Shown here piece by piece: positions 40,136 to 47,582 of a stretch of DNA of 64,000 bases. How positions within the stretch are numbered: position 1 is the stretch's first letter; every line of letters begins with the position of its first letter. Under the pieces are notes generated by a model. The model searched no databases. It was not told where the DNA came from and saw nothing but the letters and a program-made list of their open reading frames with translations. The stretch covers positions 1 through 64,000 of the IMG/VR virus record IMGVR_UViG_3300021197_001468, one strand, 5' to 3'. The stretch comes from a virus. The position numbers were made by a program, and so were the translations under genes.

Positions 40136-40581
40136 GTCGCACCGCCGAGGAGTGGGGCCGCGTCGCTGTGGGGCTGCCTATGTGGCCCCACGGCACAGTT
40201 GCCAAGCGGCGTGGGGTAGTCGGATGGGTATCGGGCGTCGAGGCGTTGTCGCGCATGCTCCCGCCGGTCGACCGGCTCCGGGTGATCTTCGTCGCCGAGC
40301 TCGGGACGACGACGTTCTACCAAGTGGTCGCCCCCGGGGGCTACCCGCAGATTCGCATGGTCAACGGGCGGCACGAGTTCGTGCCCAACCCCGACGACCC
40401 CGCGACCGCTGGGTGCCTGCTGGCGCTGCTGGGGTCGGGCGTTCGCGTCTGGATGGATGGCGCAGACGACCTATGGACCGTCGAGGTGGGCGGGGTGCGC
40501 GCATCCATGCACGCTACTCTCGGGCGTGCGTGCATCGCCGCCGCCGCTGCCCTCGGGCGCTGGCCGGGGGGTGGGGCATGA
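40132..40581 (+). CDS. 149-aa protein, unknown
   Basis: Mixed alpha/beta (AEEWGRVAVGLPMWPHGTVA, DRLRVIFVAELGTTTFYQVV, SGVRVWMDGADDLWTVEVGG), ending in a helix with Gly. It looks like the group of small phage proteins of 'W.vGLPMWPHGtVak..' type without a known role. It overlaps both neighbours. Confidence 0.7.
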   Translation: MSRTAEEWGRVAVGLPMWPHGTVAKRRGVVGWVSGVEALSRMLPPVDRLRVIFVAELGTTTFYQVVAPGGYPQIRMVNGRHEFVPNPDDPATAGCLLALLGSGVRVWMDGADDLWTVEVGGVRASMHATLGRACIAAAAALGRWPGGGA

Positions 40582-40832
40582 ACTCCTATCTCTTCGTCGT
40601 CGGCGTCATCTTCGCCGGGCTCGCGGTAGCGCTGGCGTTGCTTGGCCTGCGGACAAACGCGCTCGAAGAAGCAGTCAACACTCAGATCCACCTGAGCAGC
40701 GGCAAGGCCAACTACCTGCCGGGAGCCGCTTGCGTCATCGCGACGTCGGCTGAGCAGACACCGGCCGACATCGTCAACTACGCCAGAGCATGCGCCAAGG
40801 CGCACGAAGACTGGCTCAAGGAGCAGCAGTGA
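40578..40832 (+). CDS. 84-aa protein with N-terminal membrane anchor
   Basis: One transmembrane helix (residues about 4-24: YLFVVGVIFAGLAVALALLG), then a soluble helical part with AACVIATSAEQTPADIVNYA and KAHEDWLKEQQ. Probably anchored in the inner membrane. No family. It is coupled to both neighbours by overlaps. Confidence 0.68.
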   Translation: MNSYLFVVGVIFAGLAVALALLGLRTNALEEAVNTQIHLSSGKANYLPGAACVIATSAEQTPADIVNYARACAKAHEDWLKEQQ

Positions 40833-41026
40833 TTTGGACCGACAGTCGGCGCGCCATGCCTCCGTCCGACGAAGAAGTGCTCATGTGGCAGCACGACACG
40901 TTCAACATCCTCTGCCTCAAGCAAGAAGACGATGGCGCGTGGCTCAACTACGAGTCGTGGCTTTCCCTGGCAGTCATCGGCCAGTTCTTCTGGCAGCCCC
41001 TCCCCAACCCCCCGGAGCAGCAGTGA
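40829..41026 (+). CDS. 65-aa small protein, DUF551-like
   Basis: GTG start overlapping the previous stop (GTGA). The pattern WTDSRRAMPPSDEEVLMWQH, then SWLSLAVIGQFFWQPLPNPP, resembles DUF551-type small phage proteins ('W......P..g..VL.........W.p.P.pP'). Function unknown. The stop overlaps the next start (GTGA). Confidence 0.68.
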   Translation: MIWTDSRRAMPPSDEEVLMWQHDTFNILCLKQEDDGAWLNYESWLSLAVIGQFFWQPLPNPPEQQ

Positions 41027-42012
41027 GCAGCCCACCCGCAGTCATGGCTACCGTCTTCGGTAAGCCCAAGCGCAAGAAGACCAGCGACGCGCTGGCCGCA
41101 TTCCCCAACGGCCTGTTCATCGGCGTGCCGTCGAGCCTCAAGCTCGTCGCACAGAACGAGCTCGGCTTCACGCCGCGGGTGTTCGAGACTCCACCCCAGA
41201 CGCTGCCCGACCTGCTGCACCTGCTTCACAGCGTGAGCCCCCAGGCGCACGAGTTCGGTGCCATCGTTGTGGACGACGCGAGCCACATCTGTCAGCAGTC
41301 CATGCTCCAGTGGCAGCAGGAGGCTCCCAAGGGCCGCAGCGGTAAGCCTGACCGGTTCTGGCCGTACCAGCAGCTACAGCAGTCTCTGCTCGAGCTGGCG
41401 GGCACTGCACGCTACCTGGGCGTCCACTTCGTGATGACGTTCCACGAGCGGGAGGGCGGGACGAACTCCATGGGTAACTTCACGCCCGGGGGTCCAGACC
41501 TGCCCAGCCGCAACCAGGTTGAGCGCATCCCCTCTTGGTGCGACATCAACGTCCGTTCGATCATCGACCCCGACTACCCGGACCCGTGGTTCAAGGGTGC
41601 CTACTACTGCAACCCCCACGACTCCGACTGGATCACGGGTGACCGCACCGGGGTCTGTACTCGCACCGAGCAAAACGCTCCAGCGAACCTGCGCGAGATC
41701 CTACGGGCCTCGAACAGCGGCTACGAGCTCCCCCGAATCGCCGGACTGGAATGGCAGGACGAGCTGGCCGACGAAGTGGCTCAGCGATTCGTTGACGGGG
41801 AGAACGTCGAGGACGTCGTCAAGGACGTCAACAAGTCGTGGACGGAGAAAAAAGTTCAGCCTCTGCACTTGCGCTGGGCGTGCCAGGATGGTATTGCTCG
41901 TGGAGTGCTGAGGATGCAGAGCAACCGAGGGTTGTTCGACTTCACAGCAAACAAGGAAGTGGGCGGCGCTTCAGCCCCGTCATTGCCCCCACCTCCTCCT
42001 TCAAGCACCTGA
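41023..42012 (+). CDS. Sak4-like RecA-fold ATPase, degenerate P-loop (329 aa)
   Basis: The expected Walker A site reads FGKPKRKKTSDALA (about residues 12-25): the usual Gly before Lys-Thr is Lys. The Walker B strand is GAIVVDDASHI (about 78-88), with two Asp. After it, SLLELAGTARYLGVHFVMTF fits a sensor strand. This is the layout of phage Sak4-type RecA-fold recombinases. An SSB-like gene follows, the usual partner. It would load on single-stranded DNA and pair it with homologous DNA. The C-terminal tail is Pro-rich (SAPSLPPPPPSST). GTG start coupled to the previous gene. Confidence 0.75.
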   Translation: MSSPPAVMATVFGKPKRKKTSDALAAFPNGLFIGVPSSLKLVAQNELGFTPRVFETPPQTLPDLLHLLHSVSPQAHEFGAIVVDDASHICQQSMLQWQQEAPKGRSGKPDRFWPYQQLQQSLLELAGTARYLGVHFVMTFHEREGGTNSMGNFTPGGPDLPSRNQVERIPSWCDINVRSIIDPDYPDPWFKGAYYCNPHDSDWITGDRTGVCTRTEQNAPANLREILRASNSGYELPRIAGLEWQDELADEVAQRFVDGENVEDVVKDVNKSWTEKKVQPLHLRWACQDGIARGVLRMQSNRGLFDFTANKEVGGASAPSLPPPPPSST

Positions 42013-42033
42013 CGGGCACACAGAGAGATCCTC

Positions 42034-42636
42034 ATGGCTACGTTCATGATTCCCGGCGACGCTATCACCAGCGTCTCCTCCCTCGGCGCTTCGGCCCCCG
42101 AGACTGGCTACTACAAGGCGAAGGTCACGGGTGTCGTCAAGCACCCCACTCGCGCGACCTCCCGTAAGATGGAGATCCTCGTTGAGAACGGGTTCTCGAC
42201 GTTCAGCTGGCTCAACAGCCCGTACGACGAGAACGGCAACCTGCAGCCCGGCCTCCAGGACCGCCAGGTCCGCGGCATGCTCGGGGCCATCAAGTCGGTC
42301 TTCGAGTCGGCTGGCTACACCAACGACCAGATGGCGCAGGGCGTCACGGACGAGTGGCTGGTGGGCAAGGAGGTCTACCTCGAGTGGCACTCCGCCAAGG
42401 ACCTGGGTGCGCAGTACGGCGAGATTGCCGGATACCTGCGCCCCGCCACGTTCGAGGGCTTCAAGGCCAGCGGCACCAAGCCCGCCATCGCCCAGGCCAG
42501 CGCGCCCTCCAAGGCCGCTGTTCGCCCCGCTGCGCGCTCTGCTGCGCCCGTGCGGGCCGCTGCCCCGGCTCCGGTCTCCGCGCCGGTCCCCGGAGGCATC
42601 AGCCTGCCCCCGCCGCCCAGCAGCGTCGTCAACTGA
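42034..42636 (+). CDS. Single-stranded DNA-binding-like protein (200 aa)
   Basis: An N-terminal 140-residue beta domain (TGYYKAKVTGVVKHPTRATS, SRKMEILVENGFSTFSWLN, VYLEWHSAKDL) looks like an OB-fold that binds single-stranded DNA. It is followed by a flexible Ala/Pro tail and a short hydrophobic/acid end, as in phage SSB-like partners of Sak4. It is probably the partner of the ATPase just upstream. CAGAGAGATCCTC precedes the ATG. Confidence 0.68.
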   Translation: MATFMIPGDAITSVSSLGASAPETGYYKAKVTGVVKHPTRATSRKMEILVENGFSTFSWLNSPYDENGNLQPGLQDRQVRGMLGAIKSVFESAGYTNDQMAQGVTDEWLVGKEVYLEWHSAKDLGAQYGEIAGYLRPATFEGFKASGTKPAIAQASAPSKAAVRPAARSAAPVRAAAPAPVSAPVPGGISLPPPPSSVVN

Positions 42637-42643
42637 ACGCTCC

Positions 42644-42671
42644 GGTCCCGCTGGCTTCGGCTGGCGGGACC
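42644..42671 (+). terminator. UUCG stem-loop after the SSB-like gene
   Basis: GGTCCCGCTGGC and GCTGGCGGGACC form a 12-bp stem (two G-U) with a TTCG loop, between the SSB-like stop (42636) and the next ATG (42684). Confidence 0.75.
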
Positions 42672-42683
42672 ACTGGGGGTCCG

Positions 42684-42917
42684 ATGCAGAAGCCGATGTT
42701 CCCAGACATTGCGGGTGAGATGACACCCGACATGGTCCAGCCAGGTACGCGCTGGCAGCACCACGCGGGTAAGTTCTACCGCGTCATCCGAATCACGAAC
42801 AAGCACTCACAGCAGCAGGACAAGTTCCCGCTGACTGCGGTCTACGTGGACGAGCAGTGGCGGACTTGGTCTCGCCCCGTCAAGAGCTTCATCCGTAAGT
42901 TCAAGCTCGTAGACTGA
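42684..42917 (+). CDS. 77-aa DUF1653-like small protein
   Basis: GTRWQHHAGKFYRVIRITNK, then FPLTAVYVDEQWRTWSRPVK and SFIRKFKL follow the DUF1653-like pattern 'G..Y.H.kG..Y.v.......t....vvY......wvRp...F'. These are small, soluble and of unknown function. The ATG has GGGGGT five bases upstream. It is bracketed by a UUCG hairpin before and a long structured region after. Confidence 0.75.
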   Translation: MQKPMFPDIAGEMTPDMVQPGTRWQHHAGKFYRVIRITNKHSQQQDKFPLTAVYVDEQWRTWSRPVKSFIRKFKLVD

Positions 42918-42927
42918 CTCACACTAC

Positions 42928-43033
42928 AGCTCCCCCGCTGCCAGGGTTTGAGCGCGCGACTGCGCCTCTCCTGCACCGCGTGGACGCCGGCAAGCGAACC
43001 GGCACCCACCCCACCACGCACAGTGGGGGAGCT
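42928..43033 (+). ncRNA. Candidate structured RNA / leader (multi-branch fold)
   Basis: AGCTCCCCCGCTG (42928-42940) pairs over 13 positions with CAGTGGGGGAGCT (43021-43033), one G-U. Inside lie a GCGC/GCGC hairpin (42952-42965) and GCGTGG/CCACGC (42978-42983/43014-43019), the latter enclosing GCCGG/CCGGC (42986-42990/42999-43003). The long stem ends two bases before AGGAG of the next gene (ATG 43047). It may be a translational control leader. Inferred from pairing by eye only. Confidence 0.45.
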
Positions 43034-43046
43034 CCAGGAGAATCCA

Positions 43047-43445
43047 ATGGGCCGCAGGCGCACATGGACAATGGCTGAGCTACAGCAAGCCAAGAAGCGG
43101 GCTGAGTCTGGCGAGACCTGGGCGACCATCGCCGAGGACTTCGGGATTCAGCCGGGCACGGTTCGTAAGCAGGTAAGGACTCACCTGGGAGGAGTCCAGT
43201 CTCGAGCCCCTCGAATGGGTCCGCCCGAATACGTGAAGAAGATACGGGACGCGGTTGTGATTCGGAACACCGAGTTCGCCTCCTGGTCGATCATCGCGGA
43301 GAGGATTGACTGGCATGCATCCCGGCAAGCGCTGCGCAAAGCAGTAGACCGCTACGCGGAGATCCACGGCCTCACTGTCAAGAAGGGCTTCCCTGCGGAG
43401 CGGCGTACCAAGTGGGGAACCTCTGAGGGCGGCACCCATGATTGA
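43047..43445 (+). CDS. 132-aa protein with two HTH motifs
   Basis: Two helix-turn-helix segments are visible: TWATIAEDFGIQPGTVRKQV (about residues 24-43) and FASWSIIAERIDWHASRQAL (about 79-98). The N-terminus is basic (GRRRTWTMAELQQAKKRAES), as is the end. A sequence-specific DNA-binding regulator is likely. AGGAG lies six bases before the ATG. Its start sits just past a possible structured RNA, which might control it. Confidence 0.72.
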   Translation: MGRRRTWTMAELQQAKKRAESGETWATIAEDFGIQPGTVRKQVRTHLGGVQSRAPRMGPPEYVKKIRDAVVIRNTEFASWSIIAERIDWHASRQALRKAVDRYAEIHGLTVKKGFPAERRTKWGTSEGGTHD

Positions 43446-43767
43446 CCTCGACACCTTGGTTGAGGTCATGGCAGACCTGAACCCCCAGGCGTGGTTCCTC
43501 GAGCCGACTGAAATGTACAACCCGTGCATCATCGGGATCACGAAAAGCCCGGAAGACCACTGGCCTCGTCGGCGAGAGACCTGGGTCCTCATCTACGACG
43601 CGGAAAAGTGCATCGAAGCAATCGCGCACTCGATGCTCGAAGACGGGGAAGAACTGGTCGACGGAGAAGTGTACGAGGCCGCCGTGCAGTGGTTCGAGTT
43701 CAACACCAGCGGCGGTTGGGTGGGCGAGAACACGCCAGCTTTTAAGTACGTCGGGTGGGAAGAATGA
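43438..43767 (+). CDS. 109-aa acidic protein, unknown
   Basis: IDLDTLVEVMADLNPQAWFL, EPTEMYNPCIIGITKSPEDH, then ETWVLIYDAEKCIEAIAHSM and an acidic helix. Trp-rich and acidic; no family recognised. Its ATG overlaps the upstream stop and its stop overlaps the methylase start (ATGA), so it is co-translated with both. Confidence 0.7.
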   Translation: MIDLDTLVEVMADLNPQAWFLEPTEMYNPCIIGITKSPEDHWPRRRETWVLIYDAEKCIEAIAHSMLEDGEELVDGEVYEAAVQWFEFNTSGGWVGENTPAFKYVGWEE

Positions 43768-44354
43768 GCATCAACACTGACCGCGCGCAGCTAAGTAAGC
43801 TCACACAGTCCAGGGCTCCGACTACCCGCACGCTGGGTAAGGACGACTGGATGACCCCGGCGGCAATCTTCGATCCGGTACAGAGCATGTGCCAGTTCGA
43901 CCTGGATGCGTGCGCCACTGACGCGACTGCGGCGCGCGTCGCTCAGTTCATCGGGCCCGAGACAGACGCGCTCAGCGTGCGCTGGGCAGACCACGGTAAG
44001 CGCGTGTGGTGCAATCCGCCGTACGGCCGAGGCATCGACCGGTGGCTGGAGAAGGCGTCAAAGGCGTGCCTCGACGGGTGCGACTTGGTGGTCGTAATGA
44101 TCAATGCGAACACCGACACCAAGTACTGGCGAGCCTGGGTAGCGGACAACCCGAACTGCTTCGCGGTCGTGTTCATCCAGCCCCGAGTCAAGTTCGACAG
44201 ACCTGACGGAGAGAAGTCGCACCACGCCCCCAAGGGAAGCGCGCTGGTCTTCCTCACACCAGCCAAGCGGGAAGGACGAGCCCCCGTCCATCGCTACTGG
44301 AACTACGTCACTGAATCATTCAGCTACGCAATGCAGGACTTCATTCATGAGTGA
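43764..44354 (+). CDS. Phage Dam-type DNA adenine methyltransferase (196 aa)
   Basis: The catalytic NPPYG (VWCNPPYGRGIDRW, about residues 75-88) is present. The start (KDDWMTPAAIFDPVQSMCQF, DLDACATD) and VVVMINANTDTKYWRAWV match the small phage 'DNA N-6-adenine-methyltransferase' type. It transfers a methyl group from S-adenosylmethionine to adenine N6, protecting phage DNA or marking it. The recognition sequence cannot be read from the protein. It starts on the ATGA overlap; its end overlaps the polymerase gene by eight bases. Confidence 0.88.
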   Translation: MSINTDRAQLSKLTQSRAPTTRTLGKDDWMTPAAIFDPVQSMCQFDLDACATDATAARVAQFIGPETDALSVRWADHGKRVWCNPPYGRGIDRWLEKASKACLDGCDLVVVMINANTDTKYWRAWVADNPNCFAVVFIQPRVKFDRPDGEKSHHAPKGSALVFLTPAKREGRAPVHRYWNYVTESFSYAMQDFIHE

Positions 44355-47100
44355 CCGATCAGTCGACCCCCGCAGCATGGGGGCTCGATGTGACGAGTGC
44401 CCTCTCGGACCGACAGGGTGCCTTCGTGGAGACGGACCGTGGAGACCTGTGCGCTCAGAAGTGCACGAGTCTGCCGCGGTTCTCGCCGTTCTGGAGTCGC
44501 CAGGACCCGAGGATGTCGACGCGGGCTACCCCCTCGCTGGACGCTCGGGGACGGAGTGGCGAGGAGCACTCTCGGCGTCGAACCTCAAGCGCACCCAGGT
44601 TGACCTCACCTACACCGTGGCGTGTCAGCTCCCCGGCTCCCCCAAAGGAGCCCAGTCGCGCCTGGACAAGGAGATCGACCGGCGCAACAAGAAGCGCTCT
44701 GCCGACGACCGCATCCCTCACCCGAGGGAGTGCTGCACCCCCAGACTATACCATATTGCGCAGAACTACGCCAACATTATCGCACTGGGGAAAGAGTCTA
44801 TTTTCGCTCTGACGAAGTCTTCCTTGTCGGTGATGAACACCCGCGGCGGCCCCATGTGGGTGAATGGGGACTGGGAACATGTGAGCGAAGGCGAGTGCCG
44901 CGTGTTCCCGACCGTGGCCCCTGACTATGTCAGCGTGTCACCGCAGTGGCGTCCGGTGTTCCACGCCGATGTGGCGAAGGCTTTCCGGTGGTTCAACGGA
45001 GAGCTGCGTTGGCGTGACCCCGTAATCTTGTGGCGTCCGACGCCTGAGCTCTTGGAAGACTGGCTCGACGCGGAGTACCCGTTCTGGGCTTACGACGTCG
45101 AGACAGACGGCATCATTGCGACCGAGTGCGGGCTGCGGACGATCGCCATCGCTGTGCCCGACATGATGTACGGGGGGAGAGTAGCGCGACCCGAGCAGCC
45201 GACGCGGCCGATGGCGTACGTCTCTCACGCGGTGGGGATTACATTCCAGAAGATCAACGGCGAGCCCTGGTACAGCCTGGACGACGAATGTGAGATTCGC
45301 CGCATCCTGGTCGAAAAGTTCTTCTGCGACTCGTCGAAAATCAAGGTTGGGCACAACGCCGGATTCTTCGATAGACTCGTGATTGAGCACCATTTCGGCG
45401 TGACACCTACCCCTCTTTGGGATACACTATTCGCAGCAAGGTTCCGTGCTCCTGACCTCCCCAAGGGTCTCAAGGTAGTGGGCTCTGTGCTCACAGACGT
45501 GGAGCGCTGGGAGACTACCGAAAAGGGAGACAAGGCGGCGACCGGTTCCGGTGGGGACGACAACCTCCTCCAGTACAACTGCATCGACGCTGTCGTGAAC
45601 GCCCGGATCACCGCGCCTCTGATTGACGCGTCGGAGATGGCGCATGCCTTCGACCCGCTACCCGAGGCTCTGCGGCCTCCTGGGTGGGAGAACCGGCACT
45701 GGACCCTGTGGGAAGTCGACCATGCCACGCAGGAGATGTGCGTCGAGATGCACAAGGCGGGCATCTGGATTGACCAGCACAAGCGCTTTGAGCTCGAAGC
45801 ACAGTTTGAGCACAGCGTCCGGAAGCGGCTGGCGCGCATCAAGAGCATGACGCATGCCGAGTTCAACCCCGGGAGCGGGGTTCAGGTGCGCGACCTCCTC
45901 TACGGTACGTGGAAGATGGAGTGCCCGCCTCGCATGGACAGCCGCACGTTCTTCACGGAGAGCGGGCTGCCCGGGACGGGAGACGCCGTCATCCGCGGCC
46001 ACCTGGCGAGCGGGCTGCTTGACGACAACCAGAAGGACTTCTTGACTGAGCTGCGGCTTTACCGCCGTGAGCGCAACAAGATCCTGGGCACTGTGCTGCG
46101 ACCCATGCGCCTACGCCAGTCTGACCCTAAGCTCGGCATCGTCTTCGACGACGGGCGAGTCCGCTCGAACTGGAACGCTCACGTCACCAGCGTCGGGCGT
46201 CTCTCGAGCTCAGGGCCGAACCTTCAGAACATCGGGAACCGCAAGGGGCAGGGGCCGCTCAAGAGCATCTTCTCTGCGCCACCTGGACGCATCCTTGTAG
46301 GGGCTGACCTCGACCAGGCACACCTCAAGATCGCGGCCAACTACTGGCGCATCCCCGTCCTACTCGAAGCCTTCACCGATGGCAAAGACCCCCACAACAC
46401 TCTGGCTTACGCCATCTTCGGCAACAAGTTCAAGCACGCAGATGGGTGGGGGCCTGACGGATTCAGCCTCTACCGCAAGCCGGTGGGCGCAACCGCGCAG
46501 GCCATGCGCAACGTCATCAAGACTTTCCGCTACGCGTCCATCTACTGGGCAAGCCCTGACACGGTCTGGCAGGTGTTGACTTCGACTGAGACGGACGACG
46601 GCAAGATGCCGTACCTCTTCATGGAGCCGCGAGAAGTTCGCGTCTTCCACAACAAGTGGCTCGAGTCAGAGCCCGAGTGGATGTCTGCGTGGCAGGACAT
46701 GCTGCGCGTCTACGAGATGCAGGGCTTCATGCGCGAGCCCGTCTTCGGCAGGTGCAGCGGTCCGCTCTCCGATGGGAAGAAGAACGAGGTCGTCAACTTC
46801 CCCATCCTGGCAGCCGAGAGCTCGCTCATGCGCGTAGCTGAGCAGAGAGTAATCCACCGGTACCCCTACACCGGCGACGGGCGCGGCCTCGTCCACCAGT
46901 GCCACGACTCCATAGCGGTAGAGATGGATCTCCCCGCAGGACTGCCGAGCGGCTGGCGGCCCGAAAGAGGCGAAGCTCTGCCGAGAGAGATTCAGGAAGC
47001 GAAAGAGTACGTTGAGTGGGCAATGACAGTCAACGTGCCCGGGTGGGAAGTTCCAATCACGGCAGAGGCGGACGTCGGGCGAACACTTAAAGACGTTTAA
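44347..47100 (+). CDS. UDG-like / DNA polymerase I fusion (917 aa)
   Basis: The N-terminal 190 residues look like a family-4-type uracil-DNA glycosylase with cluster cysteines (CDECPLGPTGC at about 15-25, later CC at about 128), a motif like LESPGPEDVDAGYPLAGRSG, and VMNTRGGP. A 3'-5' exonuclease follows (YDVETDG about 247; GHNAGFFDRL about 338; YNCIDAV about 415). The polymerase has motif A GADLDQAHLKI (about 652, His where Glu is usual), motif B with RNVIKTFRYAS (about 719) and motif C QCHDSI (about 850). It replicates phage DNA with proofreading. UDG-PolA fusions are known in some phages; the UDG half may be inactive. Confidence 0.88.
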   Translation: MSDRSVDPRSMGARCDECPLGPTGCLRGDGPWRPVRSEVHESAAVLAVLESPGPEDVDAGYPLAGRSGTEWRGALSASNLKRTQVDLTYTVACQLPGSPKGAQSRLDKEIDRRNKKRSADDRIPHPRECCTPRLYHIAQNYANIIALGKESIFALTKSSLSVMNTRGGPMWVNGDWEHVSEGECRVFPTVAPDYVSVSPQWRPVFHADVAKAFRWFNGELRWRDPVILWRPTPELLEDWLDAEYPFWAYDVETDGIIATECGLRTIAIAVPDMMYGGRVARPEQPTRPMAYVSHAVGITFQKINGEPWYSLDDECEIRRILVEKFFCDSSKIKVGHNAGFFDRLVIEHHFGVTPTPLWDTLFAARFRAPDLPKGLKVVGSVLTDVERWETTEKGDKAATGSGGDDNLLQYNCIDAVVNARITAPLIDASEMAHAFDPLPEALRPPGWENRHWTLWEVDHATQEMCVEMHKAGIWIDQHKRFELEAQFEHSVRKRLARIKSMTHAEFNPGSGVQVRDLLYGTWKMECPPRMDSRTFFTESGLPGTGDAVIRGHLASGLLDDNQKDFLTELRLYRRERNKILGTVLRPMRLRQSDPKLGIVFDDGRVRSNWNAHVTSVGRLSSSGPNLQNIGNRKGQGPLKSIFSAPPGRILVGADLDQAHLKIAANYWRIPVLLEAFTDGKDPHNTLAYAIFGNKFKHADGWGPDGFSLYRKPVGATAQAMRNVIKTFRYASIYWASPDTVWQVLTSTETDDGKMPYLFMEPREVRVFHNKWLESEPEWMSAWQDMLRVYEMQGFMREPVFGRCSGPLSDGKKNEVVNFPILAAESSLMRVAEQRVIHRYPYTGDGRGLVHQCHDSIAVEMDLPAGLPSGWRPERGEALPREIQEAKEYVEWAMTVNVPGWEVPITAEADVGRTLKDV

Positions 47101-47103
47101 GCC

Positions 47104-47132
47104 TTGACACCTTGGTAGAGCCCCCCTATATG
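47104..47132 (+). promoter_or_regulatory. Sigma-70-type promoter after the polymerase gene
   Basis: TTGACA, 17 bases, TATATG. Transcription would begin near 47139. ACAGGAGAAGG precedes the next ATG at 47158. It serves the 140-aa, ATPase and zinc-ribbon genes. Confidence 0.75.
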
Positions 47133-47157
47133 TAGAGGGCCACACAGGAGAAGGCCC

Positions 47158-47580
47158 ATGAACGAAGCACGCTGGTTCCTCGCCCACCGAAAGAGCGAGG
47201 ACCGCCTCGTCGAGAACTGGGTCGCTCAGTTGCGCGACACGGTACTCACTACCCCCGGCTGGAAGACTGTCGTCACCCCTGGCCGGGACGACTACAACCG
47301 GAAGGCCCGCGCGGTTGGCTCATGGGACGCTTGGTGTCTCGATGTCGCCAAGCGGACCGACTACCGCGGAGAGGCGACCTACCACGGCGTCATCTTCCCC
47401 TACGTCGGGGAGCTTGTCGTGGGACGAGCGACCTACCTCATCCTCATGAACTTCATCGGCCAGGGCAAGCACGTCTACGGCTGGGACGTCATGAGCGGTG
47501 GTCTGTACACCATCGACACCCTCGAAGTCCTCGACCCCGACGACTTCATGCAGCATGCTCAGATTCGGTTCAAGGAGTAA
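47158..47580 (+). CDS. 140-aa protein, unknown
   Basis: A helical N-terminus (EARWFLAHRKSEDRLVENWV) followed by a beta domain (WDAWCLDVAKRTDYRGEATY, VVGRATYLILMNFIGQGKHV, YTIDTLEVLDPDDF). Trp- and Tyr-rich, no family recognised. GGAGAAGG before the ATG. The ATPase gene starts two bases after its stop. Confidence 0.72.
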   Translation: MNEARWFLAHRKSEDRLVENWVAQLRDTVLTTPGWKTVVTPGRDDYNRKARAVGSWDAWCLDVAKRTDYRGEATYHGVIFPYVGELVVGRATYLILMNFIGQGKHVYGWDVMSGGLYTIDTLEVLDPDDFMQHAQIRFKE

Positions 47581-47582
47581 CC

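Noticed and set aside
42928-43033. Possible tRNA on the minus strand
   Set aside because: The end looks a little like a T-arm, but stem lengths do not fit, the T-loop has no conserved A58-type pattern, and no anticodon arm can be drawn.
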